From positions 1 to 48,270 of the IMG/VR virus record IMGVR_UViG_3300036861_000152: DNA of 48,270 nt; one strand, 5' to 3'. The translations under genes were made by a program, and so were the position numbers. The notes beneath the pieces were generated by a model that saw only the letters and a program-made list of their open reading frames with translations, searched no databases and was not told the DNA's origin. The stretch is from a virus. Shown here in pieces: positions 13,238-19,511 of this stretch; position 1 is the stretch's first letter; every line of letters begins with the position of its first letter.

Positions 13238-13876
13238 GTGGACTATCTCCGCGTGAAGAACTGGTCTGAATTTCAGCACTACAAGGACCGGAATCCTCCT
13301 TGGATCAAACTTCACCGGACTCTTCTAGACGATTATGAATTTTCATGCTTGCAAGATGCTAGCAAAGCGCACCTGATCCTCATTTGGCTGTTCGCAAGCC
13401 AGAGAGATGGCCTAATTCCGAACCAGCCGAAGTTTCTGAAGATGAAACTCGGGCTCGACAAGGAGCCTAACCTGAAATGGTTTATAGATCATGGGCTACT
13501 GGTTGTGGAGCAAGACGCTAGCAAGACGCTAGCAGCACGCTTGCAAGATGCTCCTCTAGAAGAGGAGAGGAGAGAAGAGAATAATAAAAACACTGTCGGT
13601 CTAAAGCCCGACGCCCTGCAGGTACTCAGTTTTCTAAATGAGAAAACCGGTCGCAACTACGAGCCGGTAGCTGCAAACCTCCGGTTGATAGAGGCCCGCC
13701 TTAAAGGCGGCTCTACGGTTGAGGATTGCCGGGCGGTGATTGCCAAGAAATGCCGGGAGTGGGGGGCGGATGCAAGGATGCGCGCCTATCTGCGACCGGC
13801 GACACTTTTTAACGACACCAAATTCGCTCAGTACAAAGGCGAGCTAGCGAGCGCGAATGCTGACAGCGTGTCCTGA
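13238..13876 (+). CDS. Replication initiator-like protein with phage C-terminal domain
   Basis: A 212-residue protein from GTG. The N-terminal part (1-90) is winged-helix-like (VKNWSEFQHYKDRNPPWIKL). The C-terminus (about 128-205: VLSFLNEKTGRNYEPV, then LRPATLFNDTKFAQY) matches the conserved phage C-terminal domain found in replisome organiser proteins. By position it corresponds to lambda O and should recruit the host helicase at the origin. The gene itself contains iteron-like repeats and a purine-rich tract. Confidence 0.75.
   Translation: MDYLRVKNWSEFQHYKDRNPPWIKLHRTLLDDYEFSCLQDASKAHLILIWLFASQRDGLIPNQPKFLKMKLGLDKEPNLKWFIDHGLLVVEQDASKTLAARLQDAPLEEERREENNKNTVGLKPDALQVLSFLNEKTGRNYEPVAANLRLIEARLKGGSTVEDCRAVIAKKCREWGADARMRAYLRPATLFNDTKFAQYKGELASANADSVS
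13351..13600. other. Candidate replication origin inside the initiator gene
   Basis: The 14-mer GCAAGATGCTAGCA or GCAAGACGCTAGCA occurs at 13351-13364, 13510-13523 and 13521-13534, with a partial copy at 13543-13552. TGCTTGCAAGATGCT-like context surrounds the first and last copies. A strand-asymmetric purine-rich and then AT-rich tract follows at about 13557-13595. Iterons inside the initiator gene followed by such a tract is the lambda ori plan. Confidence 0.55.
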
Positions 13877-14210
13877 TTGCGGATCAAGCCTAGGCCGTGG
13901 TGCGAGCAAATGTCGTTGCGGCTGGAAGGCTTCAGCGGCTTATCTATCGGCCCCCAAGGCCAATTGCGCCTACGTTGGTTGTCTGATTCCGGCTCTTCTT
14001 CGAAAAAGGGTTGAAACCGGATGGGCGAATTTCTGCGAATACCACTACATCCAGGATCACACACAGAGGGCCGCTAAGTGGTGTGAGGACAACGGATTGC
14101 ACACGACGCAGCAGAAGATCGAGTTTTGCAGAAGGATGGCCGGGACGCTATTCAGACCAATTCCAAAAGACCGCGAACCAGGACAGGACGATGAGGAGTT
14201 GGCGGCATGA
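13857..14210 (+). CDS. Zinc-finger hypothetical protein
   Basis: A 117-residue protein. CPDCGSSLGRGASKCRCGW is an N-terminal zinc ribbon. A second Cys/His set (CAYVGC, then FCEYHY) follows at about 38-63, before a helical, acidic C-terminus. It overlaps the end of the replication gene by 20 bases. It may load helicase or bind DNA in the lambda P position, but I do not recognise a family. Confidence 0.6.
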   Translation: MLTACPDCGSSLGRGASKCRCGWKASAAYLSAPKANCAYVGCLIPALLRKRVETGWANFCEYHYIQDHTQRAAKWCEDNGLHTTQQKIEFCRRMAGTLFRPIPKDREPGQDDEELAA

Positions 14211-14401
14211 CTGGCTGGCTGCAACCACTAACCCCAACTCAATTCAGTGCGCTTCCCATGAAGAAGACCGGTCGTCCGTTGGTGCGCATCAAGTACAAGG
14301 GCGTGAGGTACAAGAGCATTTCCGAGTGTGCGCAGGCTCACGGCTATTCCGTTTCTCACATGCGCAAGATCCTGAGCAGGAGAAAACGCGCGCGTGATTA
14401 A
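14207..14401 (+). CDS. Small NUMOD-like/HTH protein
   Basis: A 64-residue protein with ATG overlapping the previous stop. RIKYKGVRYKSISECAQAHG followed by YSVSHMRKIL resembles the NUMOD1 or helix-turn-helix module that accompanies homing endonucleases, but no nuclease domain is attached. It has a very basic C-terminus. It may be a stand-alone DNA-binding peptide. Confidence 0.5.
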   Translation: MTGWLQPLTPTQFSALPMKKTGRPLVRIKYKGVRYKSISECAQAHGYSVSHMRKILSRRKRARD

Positions 14402-14422
14402 CGCCTATCGAGGAGCAACGAC

Positions 14423-14713
14423 ATGTGGATAAATAGAAAAGAGTGGAGAGACCTCAAAGCCGAAGTTGCCGAGCTGAGGCGGCAGCATGAATCGCACGTC
14501 GTGGATGTCTGTAACTTCATTGTCTATGACCCGGTAGCGCTTAAGCAGCGGCGGGACTTCGGCGATTTTTACAGCCCAATCCCCAAGCAGCGCATCGCAG
14601 TCAGGACCGTGGTGGAACGCATTCTAGACAAGCTAGGCATGGAGTTGGTATATGTCGAAGGCCAGCCTGCCCGCGTGAATGTGCAGGCCAAAGTTAAAAC
14701 GCCTCGTGACTAA
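14423..14713 (+). CDS. Hypothetical protein with N-terminal coiled coil
   Basis: A 96-residue protein with a GGAG site before the ATG. It starts MWINRKEWRDLKAEVAELRR, a short coiled coil, then has a helical region (RIAVRTVVERILDKLGMEL) and a basic tail. No family recognised. It lies just before ninB. Confidence 0.55.
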   Translation: MWINRKEWRDLKAEVAELRRQHESHVVDVCNFIVYDPVALKQRRDFGDFYSPIPKQRIAVRTVVERILDKLGMELVYVEGQPARVNVQAKVKTPRD

Positions 14714-14715
14714 AG

Positions 14716-15096
14716 ATGGCCGCGTTTAGGAGCTTCATCATCACTGACGATCTTCAAAGGCAGAGGCTCAAGCAGTACCTCGACCGAAGACCGCTGCCAT
14801 TTCAGGCCGAGATCGGAGACCCGCGAGAGCAGAGGACGCTCGCGCAAAATTCTAGGCTCTGGGCGCTGCACCAGCTTGCCGCCGCAGCCACGGGGCATAC
14901 CCCGGACGAGCTGCACGACATGATGTTGTGCAAGTTTTTTGGCACGAAGGAAATTCAAGTCGGCCCGATGATCCGCATGGTGCCGGCGAAAAGATCAAGC
15001 ACCAGGGAGAAGCAGGAGTTCAGAGAGTTTTTGGAAAACGTTGAAAATTTCTATGCCGCCGAGCTTGGCGTCTGGCTGGGCAATGAGGCCGCTTAA
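14716..15096 (+). CDS. ninB: NinB recombination protein
   Basis: A 126-residue protein. RTLAQNSRLWALHQLAAAAT (about 40-59) and the C-terminal MVPAKRSSTREKQEFREFLE with a final helix are the NinB signature. NinB binds DNA and helps phage recombination in the RecF/Red-type pathways, and can stand in for host RecFOR. Its position after the replication genes matches the lambda nin region. Confidence 0.85.
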   Translation: MAAFRSFIITDDLQRQRLKQYLDRRPLPFQAEIGDPREQRTLAQNSRLWALHQLAAAATGHTPDELHDMMLCKFFGTKEIQVGPMIRMVPAKRSSTREKQEFREFLENVENFYAAELGVWLGNEAA

Positions 15097-15113
15097 ACCG
15101 AAAGGAGTTAACG

Positions 15114-15461
15114 ATGAAAATGTTTCGACAGGGTGATGTGTTGCTGATTGAAGTAAAGAGCATCCCGAAGAAGGCGAAGGACGTAACGCCGGCTGATCGC
15201 ATCGTCTTGGCGTATGGTGAGGTGACTGGTCATGCCCACGCTTTTTACCCCGAGGTCGTCGAGCGTCACAGGGGCCTCGTGGAGAAGGTGCTTGTGGCTG
15301 ACAAGCCGAAATTGAAGGCCAAGCTGTGGGATGCTGGCGCTGAACGCTTCCTGCAAGTGGTCGAGAAGACAGCCCTTCGTCATGAAGAACACGCGGCCAT
15401 CGAAGTCCCGCCGGGCATGGCGTCCATGTTCCTGAATACGTCATTAAGGAGCCGGAGCTAA
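15114..15461 (+). CDS. Conserved RQGDVLL/GEVTGHAH protein, C-terminus altered
   Basis: A 115-residue protein with AAGGAG before the ATG. MFRQGDVLLIEVKSIPKKAK, LAYGEVTGHAHAFY and TALRHEEHAAIEVPPG are hallmarks of a small phage/plasmid family usually encoded just before a DUF6745 protein. The expected tail after VPPG (an Arg/Glu-rich end) is replaced by MASMFLNTSLRSRS, while another frame opens here with a recognisable DUF6745 segment. This looks like a deletion fusion of two genes. Confidence 0.65.
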   Translation: MKMFRQGDVLLIEVKSIPKKAKDVTPADRIVLAYGEVTGHAHAFYPEVVERHRGLVEKVLVADKPKLKAKLWDAGAERFLQVVEKTALRHEEHAAIEVPPGMASMFLNTSLRSRS

Positions 15462-15790
15462 TCAATCCTCGGGCTATTGACGAAGAGCAAAACCTGGAAA
15501 TCCGGCGCGTGATGATTGAGCGATACGGAGTCCAGCGCTATATCGCCAATTGCGGGGCTGATCTCATTAATAGGGACGAATTGGGCGAGTTGTATGGCAA
15601 GGACGAGGCCCCGGATAGCCCTGGTGAGCCGTTGCGGTTTGTGAAGGTGAAAAATTCAACAGCCGAGCCGGACGGCACGTTCAAGGATTATTTCATCCGC
15701 GTCCCGCCAATCACAAAAACCCCGCAGGAGGGTATTGCGTGGACGTTCGGCCTTGATGGCAAAACTTATGCGCCTGAGATTCAGACGTGA
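15395..15790 (+). pseudogene. DUF6745 C-terminal remnant
   Basis: The frame is open from about 15390 and reads HGVHVPEYVIKEPELINPRA, then IRRVMIERYGVQRYIANCGA, and ends with IRVPPITKTPQEGIAWTFGL. This matches the C-terminal part of DUF6745 proteins as I remember them. There is no normal start before the GTG at 15509; a product from there would be 93 residues (MIERYGVQ onward). It is probably a truncated gene, possibly still translated from 15509. It ends at the nuclease gene, GTGA. Confidence 0.5.
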
Positions 15791-16194
15791 AAGGGCTAAG
15801 ACTCACCGAGGACGATCTAAAGCAGATCCAAGCCCGAGCCGATCACCGGAAGATCAAAACGCACATTCTCGACAAGAAAGACGCCCCCAAATTCCTGGTT
15901 CAAATCCTGATGAAGGATGTAAAAGACGCGGGACTTCCAGAACCAGTCGTCGAGCATCGTTTCCACGATGTCAGAAAGTGGAGGTTCGATCTTGCTTGGA
16001 TTGAAGACAAGGTTGCTCTTGAAGTCGAGGGCGGGATCTGGACGCAAGGCAGGCATTCCCGCGGCGTCGGGATGGAGGCCGACATGGAGAAATACAACAC
16101 CGCGCAGCTCATGGGTTGGACTGTTCTTCGCTATTCGACGGGGCAGATAAAGCAGGGAAAGCCCATCGAAGATTTGAAGAGGGCGCTCGCCTGA
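15787..16194 (+). CDS. Small PD-(D/E)XK endonuclease
   Basis: A 135-residue protein from GTG (overlap GTGA). VEHRFHDVRKWRFDLAW followed by VALEVEGGIWTQGRHSRG gives the D-x(n)-E-x-E core of Vsr/DUF559-like or resolvase-like nucleases, and EKYNTAQLMGWTVLRYS is the usual last motif. In the nin-like region it may act as a Holliday junction resolvase or a general endonuclease. Confidence 0.8.
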   Translation: MKGLRLTEDDLKQIQARADHRKIKTHILDKKDAPKFLVQILMKDVKDAGLPEPVVEHRFHDVRKWRFDLAWIEDKVALEVEGGIWTQGRHSRGVGMEADMEKYNTAQLMGWTVLRYSTGQIKQGKPIEDLKRALA

Positions 16195-16835
16195 AACTCT
16201 TCACAGGCTACGATCCTCGAGAGACTGAGGGCTGGCATAAGTTCGCCCAGTCGCTGATTGATACCTCTCCCGGTATTGGCCTAACCCCAATTCGGGACGA
16301 TCAGGCAGACGGGACTAATGCCTTTACCTATGCCAGATTCAGAATCCCCAAGCTTTGCAACTGGGGAGGTTGGGCGTGTTTCGTTGATGGCTGCGACATG
16401 CTTTTAAGGGCGAACATCAAAGAGCTATTCGATCTTAGAAACCCGGGTTATGCGGTCCAGGTCGTCAAGCACGACTACAAAACGAAACACGCGAGGAAGT
16501 ACGTCGGGACCGAGATGGAAGCCGAAAACCACGATTACCCGCGAAAGAACTGGTCGAGCGTGATCCTGTGGAACTGCGGGCATATCGCGCACTTCAAAAA
16601 CAGACAGAGGATGAGCACGACAGACGGCAAGTTCCTGCACAGGTTCGGATGGCTGGACGATGAACAGATAGGGGAATTGCCTGTCGAATGGAACTGGCTT
16701 TGCGATGAATACGGGGAGAATCCCGAGGCGAAGCTTTTGCACTGGACAGCCGGGGGGCCGTTTCTCCCGCATTACGCAAATTCTCCAATGTCGGCTCATT
16801 GGCATGAATACGAAGGAGTATATGGATCAAGTTGA
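16191..16835 (+). CDS. Glycosyltransferase, apparent CTG start
   Basis: 214 residues if read from CTG at 16191, which overlaps the previous stop as CTGA and has GAAGAGGG upstream. The predicted N-terminus (M)KLFTGYDPRETEGW is the classic start of GT-A fold phage glycosyltransferases, and ACFVDGCDMLLRANIKELF carries the acidic DxxD-type donor site. No ATG, GTG or TTG occurs near. Such an enzyme in the early region could modify host surface sugar or DNA. Acceptor unknown. Confidence 0.7.
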   Translation: MKLFTGYDPRETEGWHKFAQSLIDTSPGIGLTPIRDDQADGTNAFTYARFRIPKLCNWGGWACFVDGCDMLLRANIKELFDLRNPGYAVQVVKHDYKTKHARKYVGTEMEAENHDYPRKNWSSVILWNCGHIAHFKNRQRMSTTDGKFLHRFGWLDDEQIGELPVEWNWLCDEYGENPEAKLLHWTAGGPFLPHYANSPMSAHWHEYEGVYGSS

Positions 16836-17043
16836 CACCGTTCTGGCGTCGTCCAACATCGGCTTCGCCATCGCCACCTTTAAAGCTTTCATGGAGCCGC
16901 CGGGTGTAGGCGACAAGCAGGTGTACGAGGCTTTGCGACGATTAGAGGAGGCGCTGGAAATCGTCAGCGAGTACGAGCGCAGCCAGCAGGTGACGATATC
17001 GCCTATTAACGTCGATGAACTCTTGCGGAACGTGCCTAAGTGA
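16822..17043 (+). CDS. Small helical hypothetical protein
   Basis: A 73-residue protein from the ATG that follows AAGGAG (MDQVDTVLASSNIGFAIATF). An upstream ATG at 16804 is an alternative. It is mostly helix (ALRRLEEALEIVSEYERSQQ). No family recognised. Confidence 0.5.
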   Translation: MDQVDTVLASSNIGFAIATFKAFMEPPGVGDKQVYEALRRLEEALEIVSEYERSQQVTISPINVDELLRNVPK

Positions 17044-17285
17044 TCCGCAGCGGCAAATCCCCGAATAGCGACGCAACGACTGAGGTCACGATCTACACGA
17101 TGTTCGGCCATATCGTCACCGAGACTCGGATGCGCCCGGAAGGCGACCGAATCATCGGTGAGGGCCGCTGCTGGCATTACGACGCCGACGGCTTGCTGTT
17201 CAAGGACACCGGCTGGCAGCCGACCGGATCCGTGGCTTATTGGCCCAAGGATGAGCCGCGCCCTTGGTGGAAGTTCTGGGCATGA
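17040..17285 (+). CDS. Small hypothetical protein, GTG start
   Basis: An 81-residue protein. The GTG overlaps the upstream stop (GTGA), with an internal ATG at 17100 as alternative. It is strand-rich (TEVTIYTMFGHIVTETRM) with a Trp-rich end (PRPWWKFWA). Unknown. Confidence 0.5.
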   Translation: MIRSGKSPNSDATTEVTIYTMFGHIVTETRMRPEGDRIIGEGRCWHYDADGLLFKDTGWQPTGSVAYWPKDEPRPWWKFWA

Positions 17286-17458
17286 AGCTTTGGATCGGGA
17301 TAGGAATACTGTTGGTGCTGGTCGGCTTGCTGTTTTTTGTCCACGTCATACAGCACGGGCTAGTCGCAGCCTTGATCGTGTGGGCAATTGCCCTCTGCGG
17401 CTGCGGCTTGATAGGCGTGGCTGCATGGTGCATCGCCACTTCTGACGATGAGAGTTAA
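17282..17458 (+). CDS. Small membrane protein with two TM helices
   Basis: A 58-residue protein with ATG overlapping the previous stop. It has two hydrophobic helices (about 3-23, WIGIGILLVLVGLLFFV; and about 28-53, LVAALIVWAIALCGCGLIGV). It could be a small inner-membrane effector or pinholin-like protein, though it is in the early operon. Confidence 0.6.
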   Translation: MKLWIGIGILLVLVGLLFFVHVIQHGLVAALIVWAIALCGCGLIGVAAWCIATSDDES

Positions 17459-17678
17459 CTGGGCGCTGATCATAGCCGAGCTCAAAGCGGCCGGCTGCTC
17501 GAGATACCGGGTGAGCAAACTCCTCGGGGTTGCAGACGCCACCGCAAAGAATTGGGCGAGAGGCGGAGAGCCAGGTCATGAGCTTGGTTGTGCCTTGCTG
17601 AAACTGCACGGCGAGATTACTGCTAAGGCTCGCGCTACCGAAGAGATGGAATCTCCTGTAATGTCGAAATGTGGGTAA
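17448..17678 (+). CDS. Helix-turn-helix protein, end of rightward early operon
   Basis: A 76-residue protein. ALIIAELKAAGCSRYRVSKL and GVADATAKNWARGGEPGHEL form a helix-turn-helix with a conserved W. This is the position of late regulators (lambda Q) just ahead of a terminator and the late genes, so a role in late gene control is possible. It overlaps the preceding gene by 11 bases. Confidence 0.55.
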   Translation: MRVNWALIIAELKAAGCSRYRVSKLLGVADATAKNWARGGEPGHELGCALLKLHGEITAKARATEEMESPVMSKCG

Positions 17679-17704
17679 TAAGAGCGCTCTAGCGCCGCCC
17701 CCTT

Positions 17705-17732
17705 CCGGCATCTTCTCGGATGCCGGTTTTTT
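17705..17732 (+). terminator. Rho-independent terminator before late genes
   Basis: CCGGCAT (17705-17711) pairs with ATGCCGG (17720-17726), then TTTTTT. It separates the early rightward operon from the terminase genes. A short frame that runs across it (17671-17901) is not credible as a gene. Confidence 0.85.
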
Positions 17733-17897
17733 CTCAGGTTGGTGCAGAGAGGGATACTGGTCCGAGGGCACTTTGCTCAATGGCAAAGACGGCAGGACAG
17801 TCAACCTCACGAAATTCCTGCTCCACAAGCCACAGGAAGCCCCACAGCGAACGCTAGTCCCCCGGTGGCGGTACATCCCAGTTCTTACGGAGCGCGT

Positions 17898-18503
17898 GTG
17901 AGCGAGGTTTTGCTAAAGCACTCGAGGATGCCGCGCAAGCTGTCGAGGCGGACGCTGCGCAGGCGGGAAGAACAGGCGATCGGCGGTGTGCAAGCCCTAA
18001 GCGAGGTGAGCCCGCAGGCGGTCATAGAGCGTTACATCGCCGGCGAAAAGATCAGGAAGATGGCAACGCAGTACGGGGTGAGCGATATAGCCTTGTACGC
18101 ATTTCTCCTCAGGCACGTTCCAGAGGAATGGATAAACGCCCAGAGAGCCAGGGCCTTCGCCATGAAAGAACGTGGGGAGGATGAGCTAGAGCGCCCGACC
18201 GACCCGCTCTACCTTAGCGCCTCGCGGGAGAAGATCAGGGCTGGCCAATGGGATTTAGAGCGAGTGATGCGTAAGCATTACGGTAGGGACGAGCAGAACA
18301 TCAATATCAACTTCGGCGATCTCGGCGACCGTCTTAGGAGAGCGAGGGAAAGAATTCAAGTCCTTGAACGTCAAGGAAGCAGCGCGCTCAGCCTTGAGGT
18401 CGCGCCTGCGCACGAGGACGAGCAGCTTGGGAATCGGAGCCGGGTCGTTGCGCTCGAGCCACGTCAAGTTCCCGACATCGCCGACTCTACCCCCAACCCC
18501 TAG
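17898..18503 (+). CDS. terS: Terminase small subunit
   Basis: 201 residues from GTG. A helix-turn-helix spans about 50-80 (VIERYIAGEKIRKMATQYG, then VSDIALYAFLLRHVP). PLYLSASREKIRAGQWDLER and VMRKHYGRDEQNININ match phage terminase small subunits, which bind pac/cos DNA and present it to the large subunit. The longer frame back to 17739 lacks structure and crosses the region after the terminator. The 219-base gap in front shows no clear promoter. Confidence 0.8.
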   Translation: MSEVLLKHSRMPRKLSRRTLRRREEQAIGGVQALSEVSPQAVIERYIAGEKIRKMATQYGVSDIALYAFLLRHVPEEWINAQRARAFAMKERGEDELERPTDPLYLSASREKIRAGQWDLERVMRKHYGRDEQNININFGDLGDRLRRARERIQVLERQGSSALSLEVAPAHEDEQLGNRSRVVALEPRQVPDIADSTPNP

Positions 18504-18603
18504 TAGGTTTCGCACACCCTCCGCTAAATGTCGCGTAACCCCTTGATCCCACAGCGCTCGAACACAATAGTTATATATGTTAAATAGCGCGCAAACAACA
18601 AAC
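18504..18603. other. AT-rich gap after terS
   Basis: The 100 bases after terS include an AT-rich island (TTATATATGTTAAATA at 18571-18586) in an otherwise GC-rich genome. A weak promoter (TTGATC at 18543 with TAGTTA at 18568, spacer 19) can be drawn but is not convincing. It might be a late promoter or a packaging site. Confidence 0.3.
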
Positions 18604-18708
18604 ATGCCGAGGGACCCATTCGATTCAATCCTGGGTCTCAGCTCGGTCCGGACCCGCCGGGAGGCTCCAGCCGTCAGTGGAACGGGTATGGGTAAGGACG
18701 TGAGCTAA
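18604..18708 (+). CDS. Possible tiny protein
   Basis: A 34-codon ORF (MPRDPFDSILGLSSVRTRRE...) whose TAA overlaps the next ATG (TAATG). It has no ribosome site. The junction favours a gene, the length does not. Confidence 0.3.
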   Translation: MPRDPFDSILGLSSVRTRREAPAVSGTGMGKDVS

Positions 18709-19043
18709 TGCTGCAGGTACAAGCCGAGTGCGTTTGCGGAAAAAAATTCTGGCCTGCGCAGGCATGGATTCACAACGCCTGTGCGACTAACTACGCATCT
18801 AACGCGGCGACGACAGCATCTAACGCTGCATCTAACGAATCTGGTCTCCGGCGTGTCCCGTCTGGGGTAAGCGAGAGTCGAGTCAACGGGGCGCAAAAGA
18901 GCAGCGCTGGCCTGAACAGCGCAGACGACCTAAGTAGCGCCAGACCGAAGCAACGCTGGTCCCGAGAGGCTTACAACGCCTTCCAGCGGGAGTACATGAG
19001 GGTGTGGCGAAAGAATAAAAAAATTTCTCGTGCGGCAGGATGA
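18708..19043 (+). CDS. Hypothetical protein with CxC finger and SNAA repeats
   Basis: A 111-residue protein. The N-terminus CVCGKKFWPAQAWIHNAC may bind zinc. A low-complexity Ala/Asn/Ser region (about 28-45) comes from three copies of the DNA 10-mer GCATCTAACG. A basic C-terminus with a RWSREAYNAFQREYMRVWRK motif, common in small phage proteins, suggests DNA binding. It lies between terS and terL. Confidence 0.55.
   Translation: MLQVQAECVCGKKFWPAQAWIHNACATNYASNAATTASNAASNESGLRRVPSGVSESRVNGAQKSSAGLNSADDLSSARPKQRWSREAYNAFQREYMRVWRKNKKISRAAG
18795..18837. repeat. Three direct repeats GCATCTAACG
   Basis: Exact 10-mers at 18795-18804, 18816-18825 and 18828-18837, between the two terminase genes. 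They encode the SNAA-type repeats but may also be a terminase-binding element. Confidence 0.6.
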
Positions 19044-19054
19044 GGGGGGGGTGC

Positions 19055-19231
19055 GTGCCCTCGGTAAGTAAGAAGCGGGCGAGGTTCATGGCTGCGGCTG
19101 CTCACGACTCGGGGTTTGCGAGGAAGGCGGGGATAGATCAGGAAGTGGCGCAGGAGTTCAACAACGCCGACAGGAGAAAGAAGGCTCTGGCGAATATCAG
19201 GAAGCGGAGGGCCAGGGCTCGGAATTTCTAG
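19055..19231 (+). CDS. Small conserved phage protein (PSxSKKxARxMxAAAH type)
   Basis: 58 residues from GTG after a GGGGGGG ribosome site (an ATG at 19040 is the alternative). The pattern PSVSKKRARFMAAAAHDSGF followed by ARKAGIDQEVAQEFNNAD is a frequent small phage protein near terminases. Very basic C-terminus. Function unknown. Confidence 0.65.
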   Translation: MPSVSKKRARFMAAAAHDSGFARKAGIDQEVAQEFNNADRRKKALANIRKRRARARNF

Positions 19232-19258
19232 AAAAATTTAGAGCCGGCGTAAGACCGG

Positions 19259-19354
19259 ATGAGACTGCCCAAAAAGTCGTTGTACCTGAGAATCAACCGA
19301 CGGAAGAAGCCGCCCAGAAGAGCGGTGGTCCGCCATGACCCTATTAAGCCTTGA
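19259..19354 (+). CDS. Possible tiny basic peptide
   Basis: A 31-codon ORF (MRLPKKSLYLRINRRKKPPR...) with 13 Arg/Lys residues and no ribosome site. It overlaps the start of the next small gene. Listed because the gap is otherwise empty; chance is likely. Confidence 0.18.
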   Translation: MRLPKKSLYLRINRRKKPPRRAVVRHDPIKP

Positions 19355-19511
19355 GATAGGGAAGACCGATTACGGGCGCTCGAAAGGCGTCTGGATCGTA
19401 TTTCTTTGTCTGCGCCTCGGGTTGTGGCGTAGGGATAAGTGGTGTTTTGAAGGCTCGCTCTTCTTTGGCTGGCCCCCGGTTAGTTGGTTTCTGACGTGGC
19501 CCAAGCCTTAA
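19335..19511 (+). CDS. Small Trp-rich hypothetical protein
   Basis: A 58-codon ORF (MTLLSLEIGKTDYGRSKGVW...) with GGTGG before the ATG. It has two hydrophobic, Trp-rich stretches (VWIVFLCLRLGLW; FFGWPPVSWFLTWP). It overlaps the terL start by up to 28 bases. Possibly a small membrane-associated phage protein. Confidence 0.5.
   Translation: MTLLSLEIGKTDYGRSKGVWIVFLCLRLGLWRRDKWCFEGSLFFGWPPVSWFLTWPKP

Noticed and set aside
13001-13315. Minus-strand 104-codon frame across the leader and terminator
   Set aside because: It runs over the structured leader, the terminator and the start of the replication gene with only basic low-complexity translation.
17671-17901. 76-codon frame from GTG after the HTH gene
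   Set aside because: It crosses a clear rho-independent terminator stem and T tract, has no recognisable features and overlaps the start region of terS.
18600-18680. tRNA-like T-arm (TTCGATTC) after terS
   Set aside because: The flanking bases do not pair as a T stem and no acceptor or anticodon arm can be drawn. No tRNA was found elsewhere.
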